64,000 nt of DNA, from contig NZ_UNSD01000002.1 in NCBI RefSeq assembly GCF_900538215.1, positions 248,001-312,000 on the forward strand, given 5' to 3'. Both the position numbers and the translations under genes were made by a program. Within the stretch, counting starts at the first letter, position 1; the number at the start of each line of letters is the position of its first letter. Positions 34,370-42,919 of the stretch are shown piece by piece. The notes beneath the pieces were generated by a model. It made no database searches, was not told where the DNA came from, and was given only the letters and a program-made list of their open reading frames with translations. Source of the stretch: Candidatus Ornithobacterium hominis (GTDB lineage Bacteria > Bacteroidota > Bacteroidia > Flavobacteriales > Weeksellaceae).

Positions 34370-35940
34370 TGACAGATGTTTTAGTCATTGGCTCTGGGAT
34401 TTCTGGGTTGACTTATGCCCTTAAAGTTGCACAAGCCTTACCTGAAACGAAGATTACTATCGTGACGAAAGGCAATAAAGATGAGTCTAATACCAAATAT
34501 GCACAAGGTGGAGTAGCTATTGTTTCTGATTTTGATAAAGATAGTTTTGAAAAACATATTGAAGATACAATGCGTGCTGGCGATTATATGAATGAAAGAA
34601 GTGTTGTGGAAATGGTCATTCGCCAAGGGCCAGAGCGATTTAAGGAATTGGTAGAGTGGGGCGCAAGGTTTGATGCTAATGATAAAGGAACTTATGATTT
34701 GGGAAAAGAAGGCGGCCACACAGAGAATCGAGTGGTTCACCACAAAGACATCACTGGCTATGAAATTGAACGAAGCCTCTTGGCTATGATTGAAATCACG
34801 CCTAATATTGAATTACTACCTCATCATTACGTCATTGACTTAATTACAGAACATCACCTTCAGCAGCAGGAACTAAATATAGAAGATATAAATTGTTTTG
34901 GTGCTTATGTTTTAGATATTCATACCAAAAAGATTAAAAAAATGACTGCTAAAGTAACCCTTTTAGCAACGGGAGGCTTAGGGCACGTTTATAAAAATAC
35001 AACCAACCCTATCATCGCAACAGGAGATGGAATTGGATTAGTGCATAGGGCCAAAGGTAAAATTAGTAACATGGCCTTTGTTCAATTTCACCCCACGGCG
35101 CTTTATGATGATAAAGATGGGCGATTGCTTCTAATTTCTGAAGCGGTGAGAGGCTTTGGTGCAAAACTTCGTACGATGAGCGGAGAAAAATTTATGCATT
35201 TTTATGACGAAAGAGAAGAGCTGGCATCCCGTGATATTGTCTCTCGGGCGATTGATGATATAATGAAAAAAACAGGGGCTGAGTACGTGGGCTTAGACTG
35301 CAGGCATTTAGACCAAGAAAAATTTTTAAACTATTTCCCCAATATTTTCCAAGCCTGCATAGAAAGAGGAATAAATCCGTTTGAAGAGTTAGTTCCCGTA
35401 GTGCCAGCACAACATTATTTATGTGGAGGAATTGATGTAGATAAAGATGGAACTACTAGCATTCACAATTTATTTAGCGTTGGGGAATGTACCAATACGG
35501 GTTTACACGGGGCAAACCGTTTAGCTTCGAATTCTTTACTAGAAGCACTGGTTTTTGCACATAATGCAGCGAAAGCAAGTATAATAAAGTTAAAACAAAA
35601 GAATTTTGATTTAGAAAAAATTACTGCCGTTCCAGATTGGACCCCTGCTGAAGCTAGCATCTCTGATGAGCTAGTAGTATTAAAGTTCCTTCGGGAAGAA
35701 CTTCAGTCGATAATGAGTGATTTAGTCAGTATCGTAAGGTCTGATTTTCGATTGAAATTAGCTTTGGAAAAAGAAGAACAAATTTATAAATCTGTGAAGA
35801 AGTTTTATAAATTTTCTGTGCTCTCTCCACAGCTTTCAGAGCTAAGAAATTTAGTCAGCTGTGCTTATCTTATTATTACAGATAGCCTTAGGCAGAAAGA
35901 AAATAGAGGAGCTTTTTATAATAAAAATTTAAATCAATGA
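34366..35940 (+). CDS. nadB: L-aspartate oxidase
   Basis: Flavoprotein that makes iminoaspartate for quinolinate synthase. 524 residues. Dinucleotide-binding VLVIGSGISGLTYALK (about 4-19), the succinate-dehydrogenase/aspartate-oxidase signature region TKYAQGGVAIV (about 43-53), FVQFHPTALY (about 240-249) and ASNSLLEALVFAHNAA (about 387-402). ATGA overlap on both sides couples translation of nadA, nadB and nadC. Two in-frame ATGs sit back to back; either is possible. Confidence 0.96.
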   Translation: MMTDVLVIGSGISGLTYALKVAQALPETKITIVTKGNKDESNTKYAQGGVAIVSDFDKDSFEKHIEDTMRAGDYMNERSVVEMVIRQGPERFKELVEWGARFDANDKGTYDLGKEGGHTENRVVHHKDITGYEIERSLLAMIEITPNIELLPHHYVIDLITEHHLQQQELNIEDINCFGAYVLDIHTKKIKKMTAKVTLLATGGLGHVYKNTTNPIIATGDGIGLVHRAKGKISNMAFVQFHPTALYDDKDGRLLLISEAVRGFGAKLRTMSGEKFMHFYDEREELASRDIVSRAIDDIMKKTGAEYVGLDCRHLDQEKFLNYFPNIFQACIERGINPFEELVPVVPAQHYLCGGIDVDKDGTTSIHNLFSVGECTNTGLHGANRLASNSLLEALVFAHNAAKASIIKLKQKNFDLEKITAVPDWTPAEASISDELVVLKFLREELQSIMSDLVSIVRSDFRLKLALEKEEQIYKSVKKFYKFSVLSPQLSELRNLVSCAYLIITDSLRQKENRGAFYNKNLNQ

Positions 35941-36791
35941 GACCAGAATACGTTTCAAATCAAGCCTTAAGTCATTTCATCAAAGAAGCTTTAGCCGAAG
36001 ACATCGGGAGAGGAGATTACTCTACCCTTGCCATTATGAGCGAAGAAGTAAAAAACCAAGCTCAGCTTTTAGTAAAAGATGAAGGAATCATTGCAGGCGT
36101 AGAGTTAGCAGAATATATATTTAAATTCTTTGACTCTTCAGTTCGTTTTGAAAAATTGATAAATGACGGCTCTTTTATAAAAAAAGGTGATGTTGCATTC
36201 ATTGTAGAAGGTTCAGCGAAAAGCATACTTCCCGTAGAGCGATTAGTTTTAAATTGTATGCAGCGGATGAGCGGAATTGCGACACTCACTAATTTTATGC
36301 AAGAGAAAATCAAGCATACAAAAACTAAACTTCTTGATACTAGAAAAACAACCCCCAATTTTAGAGTCTGTGAAAAATGGGCTGTAAAAATAGGAGGAGG
36401 AGAAAATCACCGTTTTGGTTTATTTGATATGATTATGCTCAAAGACAATCATGTTGATTTTGCAGGAGGCATTGTTCCTGCAATTCAAAGAGCAAAAGAA
36501 TATTTGAAACAAAACAAATTAAATCTAAAAATTGAAATTGAAACTAGAAATTTAAAAGAAGTCGAAGAGGCTTTAACTCAAAACCCTGATCGTATTATGC
36601 TAGACAATTTTAATATAGAGCAAACCAAGGAAGCCGTTGATAGAATTGGAGGAAGAGTAGAAATAGAATCTTCGGGAGGAATTACAATAGAAAATTTAGT
36701 AAGTTATGCAGAAACAGGCGTTGATTACATTTCCTCTGGTGCATTGACTTATTCTGCGAGAAGTTTAGATTTAAGTTTAAAGGTAATTTAA
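35937..36791 (+). CDS. nadC: Quinolinate phosphoribosyltransferase
   Basis: Converts quinolinate and PRPP to nicotinate mononucleotide with CO2 release. 284 residues. Visible: EDIGRGDYST (about 20-29), the RMSGIAT region near 110, LDTRKTTPNFRVCEKWAVKIGGGENHRFGL (about 133-162), and the phosphate-binding C-terminal half with IEIETRNLKE and IMLDNF. Last gene of the nadABC operon; converges with the DUF3078 genes with a 7-bp gap and no visible terminator. Confidence 0.97.
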   Translation: MRPEYVSNQALSHFIKEALAEDIGRGDYSTLAIMSEEVKNQAQLLVKDEGIIAGVELAEYIFKFFDSSVRFEKLINDGSFIKKGDVAFIVEGSAKSILPVERLVLNCMQRMSGIATLTNFMQEKIKHTKTKLLDTRKTTPNFRVCEKWAVKIGGGENHRFGLFDMIMLKDNHVDFAGGIVPAIQRAKEYLKQNKLNLKIEIETRNLKEVEEALTQNPDRIMLDNFNIEQTKEAVDRIGGRVEIESSGGITIENLVSYAETGVDYISSGALTYSARSLDLSLKVI

Positions 36792-36798
36792 AAAAAAA

Positions 36799-37743
36799 TT
36801 AGATATTTAAATTAAGCCCGATACTGAAATTTTCTCTGATTTGGAAGCCAGCAAACACATCATCATCATACACGGCTTGTATGGTAAAATTGGTAGACAC
36901 AAACTTATTTATTTTATATCGAGTGTTGAATGTGTAGTCAATATCAAAGTTTTTGGGGTTAGATAAATAGTTGGAATATAGAGCTAAACGATTTTCAATA
37001 GACCATCTTTTTTTGAAAAGTTCGAGTTTGTAGTAAAGTGAAGCATTAAACCCTAAATGATGAATAGAAGAATTACCAGCAGGGATGCCAAAAACTTCAG
37101 TTTCATCGCTATTAATGAATTTTTTCTCTTGATTATTGTATTTATAAACAGGCGAAATGATGGAAACCAAACGCCAAGTTACGGGGGCTAAGTTGATGTA
37201 TAAGTTATTATTTCTTCGCCACATGATACCAACTCCTGTCGTTAGAAAAGAGGGGGACATAAATCCTGAAATTCTGTAGTCTTTTTTTTCGTCTCGTTTA
37301 TAGTCGTAAGAATTAGAGAATTGTGTTCTAAAGTTAGCAAAATAAGAATAAGAAAGATGAGGGTTGATAATTTTTCCGTAGATGGAGTTGACTTCCAAGC
37401 GATCTAGAGATTTCTGAAGACCTTCGCCGTAGAGTTTGCTCAAGCCATATTGCAAGTAAACTTGGTTGTCCCACAAGTTTTTACGGTATTGGTAGTAAAT
37501 CCGCTGGTTGAGTTGTACATTAAGGTCTAAGCGGCTGTTATTATTTTGCACCCAATTCTCGTAGTGTGTTTGGCCAAAGTTTAGGCGTAGATTCCCATCA
37601 CGTCGCCAGCCAAGAATAGTATCTGTAGTTGTTATTTTAAAATTTAAATTCCTGAGTTCGTTATACACATTAGAAATTTGCCCGTGACTTTCTACAAAAG
37701 ATAAAAGACAAAGAATAAAAAAAATATAGCGAACGGTCCACAT
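36799..37743 (-). CDS. DUF3078 outer-membrane barrel-like protein, copy 2
   Basis: 314 residues with a signal peptide (M-W-T-V-R-Y-I-F-F-I-L-C...SHGQ) and alternating aromatic strands typical of an outer-membrane barrel. Tandem paralogue of the gene just upstream: shared landmarks are D-T-x-x-G-W, x-N-W-V-x-x-x-x-N-S, Q-Y-G-L-S and the closing Y-D-D-D-x-F-x-G-F-Q-I-R-E. Starts 5 bp after the first copy's stop. Function unknown for the family. Confidence 0.85.
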   Translation of the reverse strand: MWTVRYIFFILCLLSFVESHGQISNVYNELRNLNFKITTTDTILGWRRDGNLRLNFGQTHYENWVQNNNSRLDLNVQLNQRIYYQYRKNLWDNQVYLQYGLSKLYGEGLQKSLDRLEVNSIYGKIINPHLSYSYFANFRTQFSNSYDYKRDEKKDYRISGFMSPSFLTTGVGIMWRRNNNLYINLAPVTWRLVSIISPVYKYNNQEKKFINSDETEVFGIPAGNSSIHHLGFNASLYYKLELFKKRWSIENRLALYSNYLSNPKNFDIDYTFNTRYKINKFVSTNFTIQAVYDDDVFAGFQIRENFSIGLNLNI

Positions 37744-37748
37744 CTCCC

Positions 37749-38696
37749 TTATAGATTTACATTTATCCCCAGCCCAAAGACTTCTCTAATTTGAAAACCC
37801 GAAAAGGCATCATCGTCATAAATCGTCTGCACGCTTAGATTGGTAGATAAATATTTATTGATTTTGAAAATAAGATTCATCGTATAGTCTAAATCTACAT
37901 TTTTTGGATTTTCTAAATAATTAGAGTAGAGCGATAAAATATTTTCCATTGTGATGTTTTCCATCAGACTAGCTTTGTAATAGCCAGCAGCATAGAAACC
38001 TAATTCATAGCGAGAAGATTTACCAGGATCAACTCCGTAAGTTTCGATTACATTTGAAGAAACGGCCTCTTTTTTACCATCTCCATCTAAATCAGTGTAA
38101 GTGAAAACCTCTCCGTTAAGAAATGTAACTTTACTAGTCAACGGAGCTAAATTAAAGTGAAAATTTTGACTTTTCCTCCACAGCAACCCTGGGCCAAAAG
38201 TTAAATATGCTGGCTTGAATAGACCAGAAGTCCGAAAACCTCTGTCTTCATCTAAATCGTAATGATAACCGTTGACAAACTGAGTTTTAAAATTCATAAA
38301 TAGCGAGTAACTCCAGTTTTCAAAAGCTTTTTCCCCTAAGATGGAATTGATTTCTAAGCGGTCATCAGTTTTTCTGAGTCCCTTACTTTCTGTAGAAGAC
38401 AAACCATAGCTTCCTTGTAGCAAGTTATCCCAAGTCCAAGAACCTTTTTTGTAATAGAAATTGTACTGTGCGTTCAAATTCCCAGCAATGCTATTTTCAC
38501 CACCAGCTACCCAATTGCTAAATGCAGATTGGTTTAAAAGCAAATTGACTTGCCCAAAGTTTTTCCAGCCATCAAGCGTATCTTTTTCACGAATTTTAGT
38601 CCTCTCCAGTTCAGATTTTACTGTATTGAGTTGCGCGAAGCTAATTCCAAAAGTTAAGAGAATTAAAGCAAGGGAAAATTTAAATCCTCTCTTCAT
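37749..38696 (-). CDS. DUF3078 outer-membrane barrel-like protein, copy 1
   Basis: 315 residues from the ATG at 38696 (MKRGFKFSLALILLTFG...AQ), which begins directly with the signal peptide; an ATG five codons earlier (38711) is possible. Either start overlaps the end of hemH by 17 or 32 bases, so it is translationally coupled to ferrochelatase. DUF3078 landmarks include GWKNFGQVNLLLNQ, SNWVAGGENS and the terminal F-S-G-F-Q-I-R-E-V-F. The coupling to heme synthesis is a hint, not proof, of a role. Confidence 0.87.
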   Translation of the reverse strand: MKRGFKFSLALILLTFGISFAQLNTVKSELERTKIREKDTLDGWKNFGQVNLLLNQSAFSNWVAGGENSIAGNLNAQYNFYYKKGSWTWDNLLQGSYGLSSTESKGLRKTDDRLEINSILGEKAFENWSYSLFMNFKTQFVNGYHYDLDEDRGFRTSGLFKPAYLTFGPGLLWRKSQNFHFNLAPLTSKVTFLNGEVFTYTDLDGDGKKEAVSSNVIETYGVDPGKSSRYELGFYAAGYYKASLMENITMENILSLYSNYLENPKNVDLDYTMNLIFKINKYLSTNLSVQTIYDDDAFSGFQIREVFGLGINVNL

Positions 38697-39702
38697 TATT
38701 TTGATATTCATTACACCATTTTTCTAAAATTTCTACAAACTCGTCTGAATCATTCAAACATGGAATATAAGTGAAACTGTCCCCTCCATTTTTCAAAAAT
38801 TCTTCTTTGCCTTCCATGGCTAATTCTTCTAACGTTTCTAAACAATCTGAAACAAAAGCTGGTGCCACGACAGCAATATTTTTAGCTCCCTTTTTGGGGA
38901 AGTTTTCTAAAGTCTCATCCGTATAAGGCTTTAGCCACGGGTCGCTCCCTAGGCGTGACTGAAAACTCTGCATGACTTTTTTGCTAGGTAAGTTCAACGC
39001 CTCACGCACCAGCTCTGTTGTTTTATAGCATTGGTGGCGGTAGCAAGTGGCGTGCGAAGGATTCTCATCTTTGAAGCAGCATTTGCCAATCTCGCAAGTA
39101 TTGGAGCGATCTGTTTTGTAGATATGCCTCTCTGGAATCCCGTGGTAAGAGAACAAGAGCTTATCAAAAGTCTGAGGCAAATTTTTCTCAATACTTTGTG
39201 CCAAGGTTTGAATGTAATCGGGGTGATTATAAAAAGGCGGAAGAAAAGAAATTTTTAAAGCCTTAAAAAATTTTTCTTTAATTTCTAGCGTTTTATCCAC
39301 CACAGTTTCCGTTGTGCTCATAGCATACTGTGGGTACAAAGGAATCACAAAAACACTTTCACACCCCAGCTGTTGAAGCTCAGTCAATCCCTCCTTTATT
39401 GATGGATTCCCGTAGCGCATACCAATGGCGACAGGCATGTCTAGTTTTGCCTGTAACTTTTGCTGTAAACGCTCGGTCAAAACAATGAGCGGAGAGCCTT
39501 CCTCCCACCAAATTTTTTTGTAAGCTTTTGCTGATTTTTTGGGGCGAAAGGGCAGAATAAATAAATTCAAAATAATATTTCTCACAAACCAAACATCGAT
39601 GACTTTAGGGTCTGATAAAAATTCACGCAAATAGCGCCGGACGTCTTTGGTTTTAGTAGAGTCTGGAGAGCCTAAGTTGATAAGTAAAACACCTTTTTTC
39701 AT
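38680..39702 (-). CDS. hemH: Ferrochelatase
   Basis: Inserts Fe2+ into porphyrin, late heme synthesis. 340 residues from the ATG at 39702; the upstream TTG at 39711 is not needed. Landmarks: N-terminal GVLLINLGSPDSTK, the active-site stretch LLFSYHGIPERHI (catalytic His) and FQSRLGSDPWLKPYTDETL near residue 250. A Cys-rich insertion (C-E-I-G-K-C-C...C-Y-R-H-Q-C) lies next to the active site, as in Bacteroidota enzymes thought to carry an Fe-S cluster. A complete palindrome copy lies within the gene (39249-39274), read as FFKALK. Follows rarA by 17 bp and overlaps the DUF3078 gene. Confidence 0.95.
   Translation of the reverse strand: MKKGVLLINLGSPDSTKTKDVRRYLREFLSDPKVIDVWFVRNIILNLFILPFRPKKSAKAYKKIWWEEGSPLIVLTERLQQKLQAKLDMPVAIGMRYGNPSIKEGLTELQQLGCESVFVIPLYPQYAMSTTETVVDKTLEIKEKFFKALKISFLPPFYNHPDYIQTLAQSIEKNLPQTFDKLLFSYHGIPERHIYKTDRSNTCEIGKCCFKDENPSHATCYRHQCYKTTELVREALNLPSKKVMQSFQSRLGSDPWLKPYTDETLENFPKKGAKNIAVVAPAFVSDCLETLEELAMEGKEEFLKNGGDSFTYIPCLNDSDEFVEILEKWCNEYQNNEERI
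39249..39274. repeat. Full palindrome copy inside hemH
   Basis: Core AAGCCTT at 39258-39264 with both A/T arms intact, coding for FFKALK on the minus strand. Shows that the repeat tolerates, or is kept in, coding sequence. Confidence 0.8.
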
Positions 39703-39719
39703 TACCTGCAAAGATAAAA

Positions 39720-41000
39720 TTAATAATCATATTTATCTTGCCATCTCAATTTTAGTACTTGGCGATCTTGCTCCTCCCGTTTATTATTTCCAGGTTCATA
39801 GAATTTTTGTCCCGAAATTTCCTTAGGCAAATATTCTTGCCGTGCAAAATTACCTTTAAACTGATGCGCGTATTGATAATCTTTCCCATAATCGAGCTCC
39901 TTCATCAGTTTTGTTGGGGCATTGCGCAGATGCAAAGGCACGGCTAAATCCCCAGTTTCTTTCACTATCTGTTGAGCTTGATTGATCGCCCTGTAGCAAC
40001 TATTACTCTTAGGCGAATTAGCCAAATAAATTGCACATTGAGATAAAATGATTCGTGCCTCGGGGTAGCCAATCGTATTCACGGCTTGAAAAGCATTATT
40101 GGCCAACATCAGCGCATTGGGGTTAGCGTTTCCTATATCCTCGGAAGCCAAAATAATCAATCGGCGAGCGATAAACTTTAAATCTTCTCCCCCTTCCAAC
40201 ATTCGTGCAAGCCAGTAAACGGCAGCATTGGGATCGCTGCCGCGGATGGATTTGATAAAAGCTGAAATAATATCATAATGCTGCTCGCCAGATTTATCAT
40301 ATTTAGTAACATTTTGTTGAATGATTTGCGATACCAGTTCATTGGTGATGATGACCTCCTCATCATTGCGAAAACTGGCAGTTACAATCTCCAACCCATT
40401 CAAGGCTTTGCGGGCATCTCCACCAGAGTAGCGCAACAAAGCATCAGTTTCTTTCAGTTGAATTTTTTTAAGGCTTAAAAAATTATCCTGCTCTATCGCA
40501 CGATTTAGAAGCTTGATTAAATCATTTTTTTCAAGACTTTTTAAAATATAAATTTGGCATCGAGAAAGCAAAGCTGGCACAACCTCAAAGCTAGGATTCT
40601 CAGTCGTCGCACCAATGAGCGTGATATAGCCTTTCTCTACCGCAGAGAGCAAAGAGTCTTGTTGTCCTTTGTTAAATCGGTGAATTTCATCGATGAAGAG
40701 TATTGGATTTTTTTCTCCACTGAAAAGTGTTTGTTTCTTTGCTTTCTCTATAATATCACGCACATCTTTCACCCCAGCATTAATGGCACTGAGGGTAAAA
40801 AAGGAGCGTCCAGAAACTTCGGCTAATAGTTGAGCTAAAGTTGTTTTCCCTGTTCCTGGTGGGCCCCAAAAAATCATGGAAGAAAGCAGTCCGTTTTCTA
40901 CCATTAATCGGATAGGAGCGTTCTGACCCAAAAGATGCTTTTGGTTAATATATTCGTCGAGGATTTTGGGGCGCATGCGCTCAGCTAGTGGCGGAATCAT
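39720..41000 (-). CDS. rarA: Replication-associated recombination protein A (AAA+ ATPase)
   Basis: RarA/MgsA, acts at stalled replication forks. 426 residues: Walker A GPPGTGKTT (46-54), Walker B ILFIDEIHRFNK (about 99-110), sensor-1 TLIGATTENPSFEV (about 127-140) and the C-terminal family region KGNFARQEYLP...GQKFYEPG. A complete palindrome copy is embedded in the gene (40461-40484). Starts 26 bp after the truncated thioesterase and is followed by hemH after 17 bp. Confidence 0.96.
   Translation of the reverse strand: MIPPLAERMRPKILDEYINQKHLLGQNAPIRLMVENGLLSSMIFWGPPGTGKTTLAQLLAEVSGRSFFTLSAINAGVKDVRDIIEKAKKQTLFSGEKNPILFIDEIHRFNKGQQDSLLSAVEKGYITLIGATTENPSFEVVPALLSRCQIYILKSLEKNDLIKLLNRAIEQDNFLSLKKIQLKETDALLRYSGGDARKALNGLEIVTASFRNDEEVIITNELVSQIIQQNVTKYDKSGEQHYDIISAFIKSIRGSDPNAAVYWLARMLEGGEDLKFIARRLIILASEDIGNANPNALMLANNAFQAVNTIGYPEARIILSQCAIYLANSPKSNSCYRAINQAQQIVKETGDLAVPLHLRNAPTKLMKELDYGKDYQYAHQFKGNFARQEYLPKEISGQKFYEPGNNKREEQDRQVLKLRWQDKYDY
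40461..40484. repeat. Full palindrome copy inside rarA
   Basis: Core AAGGCTT at 40470-40476. It is read in a different phase from the hemH copy, giving N-F-L-S-L-K-K-I-Q instead of F-K-A-L-K. Confidence 0.75.
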
Positions 41001-41026
41001 GATTTTTTGTAGTTTATTGATTTTCT

Positions 41027-41332
41027 TTATCTTGTAGGATTTTGAGCAGTAACTTTCTTTGAATAAACATCGATGGCGATGTGCATACTAGAGAATCCCG
41101 TATAAATGATTTCTGCATTGAGCCGAACGACATCACCAATCAAGATCGGTTTATAAAATCGAATGCCACCTACATATACGGTCACCGCATAAGACTCTGC
41201 CCACGTACTGGCACACGAATAGCCAACTTGGTCTATCCATTTCATTACAGCGCCGCCATGAACTTTCCCCCCGTAGTTAACATCGGTTGGTTCGCTCAGA
41301 AACTGAAATTCTATTTTATGCTGTTTTTTCAT
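41027..41332 (-). CDS. Hotdog-fold acyl-CoA thioesterase, C-terminally short
   Basis: 101 residues from the ATG at 41332, 2 bp after the trkH stop; the longer frame to 41422 runs into trkH. N-terminal half is a normal YciA-like thioesterase: FQFLSEPTDVNYGGKVHGGAVMKWIDQ (about 9-35) with the catalytic-site Asn/Asp and HGG. The family usually continues for another 30-60 residues with a T-x-H-C-x-x-x-F-V strand after a Y-S-x-N-P motif; here the protein stops at AQNPTR and rarA starts 26 bp later. Either a natural short form or a deletion-truncated gene. Confidence 0.7.
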   Translation of the reverse strand: MKKQHKIEFQFLSEPTDVNYGGKVHGGAVMKWIDQVGYSCASTWAESYAVTVYVGGIRFYKPILIGDVVRLNAEIIYTGFSSMHIAIDVYSKKVTAQNPTR

Positions 41333-41334
41333 GA

Positions 41335-42912
41335 TTATTTTTTCCAGAAAAAGGGTGTAAATAAAATCAATATAGTGAAAATTTCTAATCGCCCAATGAG
41401 CATTAAAAAACTGCAAAACCACTTGCCGATGGCAGACATTTCAGAAAAATTGTTAACAGGGCTATACTTACCCAGCCCTGGGCCCACATTCCCAAGCGTG
41501 CTGGCCGCAACTCCCATTGATGAGAAAAATTCATTTGAAATATTTTCGTCGGTAAAATCAATAAAGGTTAAAATAATTGTAGCTGCCATAAAAATGACAA
41601 TATAGGCAATGAAAAAAGCCATGACATGGAAAATGACTTTCTTATCTAGAGTTTTTCCGCCCAACCGAACTGGGATTATGGCATGGGGATGAACTAAGCG
41701 TTTAAATTCATACCAACTATTTTTGATAAGGATAATGTGGCGGATAATTTTCACGCCTCCTGAAGTGGAACCAGCTGATCCCCCAACAAACATTAGTGTA
41801 AAGTAAACTGCCGTGAGGAAAGGCGCCCACTGTGTGAAATCTGCTGAGACAAATCCTGTGGTGGTAATGATGGATAATATGGTGAATAAAGAGTGACGAA
41901 AAGAGGGTTCCCAGCCAAAAATTTTGTTCCCGTACTCATCGATATTGACTCCAGGATGAACAACAGAAGTTAATTCTAAATCGGTGTAATAATGAACAAT
42001 TAAAGTTGAAATAATAGTGAGTATTATGACTATGCCACTATAGTGTAAAAATTCAGCGTCACTGAATATTTTTTTGAATTTTCTTTTAAAGAGGAAATAA
42101 ATTAAAATGAAATTCATTCCTGAAAAAAACATGAATACACAGATGATATATTGAATAAATGGAAGGTGATTCCAATAAGCGATACTGGCATTTTTAGTCG
42201 AGAAACCTCCCGATGAAATCGTGGAAAAAGAATGGTTGACTGCATCAAAAAGATTCATGCCTGCAGCAAAAAGCAAAACAATCTGTAGGCAGGTTAAGAT
42301 AACATATAGTAACCACAAACGCTTAGCTGTATCGGTAATGCGAGGGTGAATTTTATCGGCCGTTATTCCAGGTGCTTCAGCGATAAAAAGCTGCATTCCA
42401 CCGATGCCAAGTAGGGGTAAAATTGCCAAGGTGAGCACGATGATTCCCATTCCACCGAGCCAATGTGTCATGCTTCGCCATAGCAAAAGACCCTTGGGCA
42501 TGATTTCAATATCATTCAAAATACTGGCGCCAGTCGTGGAATAGCCTGACATTACCTCAAAAAAAGCATTGGTCAAGTTGATCGTGTTAATTTCTAAAAC
42601 TTGGGTAGATAAAAACTCAGCACTTAATAAGTAAGGTAGCGTGCCAAATAAAGCCATCGTTACCCAACCTAAACTTACAATCAAGTAACCTTCTCTCTTT
42701 CCGATATCTTTTTTAGCATTTTTAAAAGTAAAAAATGTAGCACAGCCAAACAAACCCGTAATTAATGCCGCAGAAAGCATCCCCTTGAAGCTAGCCTCAT
42801 TATAGTACAAATTGACTGGAACGCAGCTTAGCATAAAAAGAGCATTGACAATCAAGAGAATGCCTAGCATTCTGAAGATAATGGGGAAATTTATTTTTTT
42901 AAAAAAAGGCAT
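41335..42912 (-). CDS. trkH: Potassium uptake protein, membrane subunit
   Basis: 525 residues from the ATG at 42912, 7 bp after trkA; an in-frame TTG at 42939 would reach into trkA. TrkH/KtrB-type K+ channel-like subunit with about 10 membrane segments and selectivity-filter glycine turns (e.g. S-G-Y-S-T-T-G-A-S, F-S-T-I-S-S-G-G-F-S, F-V-G-G-S-A-G-S-T, G-N-V-G-P-G). Works with the NAD-binding TrkA encoded just upstream. Part of a trkA-trkH-thioesterase run. Confidence 0.95.
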   Translation of the reverse strand: MPFFKKINFPIIFRMLGILLIVNALFMLSCVPVNLYYNEASFKGMLSAALITGLFGCATFFTFKNAKKDIGKREGYLIVSLGWVTMALFGTLPYLLSAEFLSTQVLEINTINLTNAFFEVMSGYSTTGASILNDIEIMPKGLLLWRSMTHWLGGMGIIVLTLAILPLLGIGGMQLFIAEAPGITADKIHPRITDTAKRLWLLYVILTCLQIVLLFAAGMNLFDAVNHSFSTISSGGFSTKNASIAYWNHLPFIQYIICVFMFFSGMNFILIYFLFKRKFKKIFSDAEFLHYSGIVIILTIISTLIVHYYTDLELTSVVHPGVNIDEYGNKIFGWEPSFRHSLFTILSIITTTGFVSADFTQWAPFLTAVYFTLMFVGGSAGSTSGGVKIIRHIILIKNSWYEFKRLVHPHAIIPVRLGGKTLDKKVIFHVMAFFIAYIVIFMAATIILTFIDFTDENISNEFFSSMGVAASTLGNVGPGLGKYSPVNNFSEMSAIGKWFCSFLMLIGRLEIFTILILFTPFFWKK

Positions 42913-42919
42913 AGTAGAT

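Noticed and set aside
41081-41605. 174-codon rightward open frame across the thioesterase and trkH ends
   Set aside because: Antisense to two recognisable genes; composition not protein-like.
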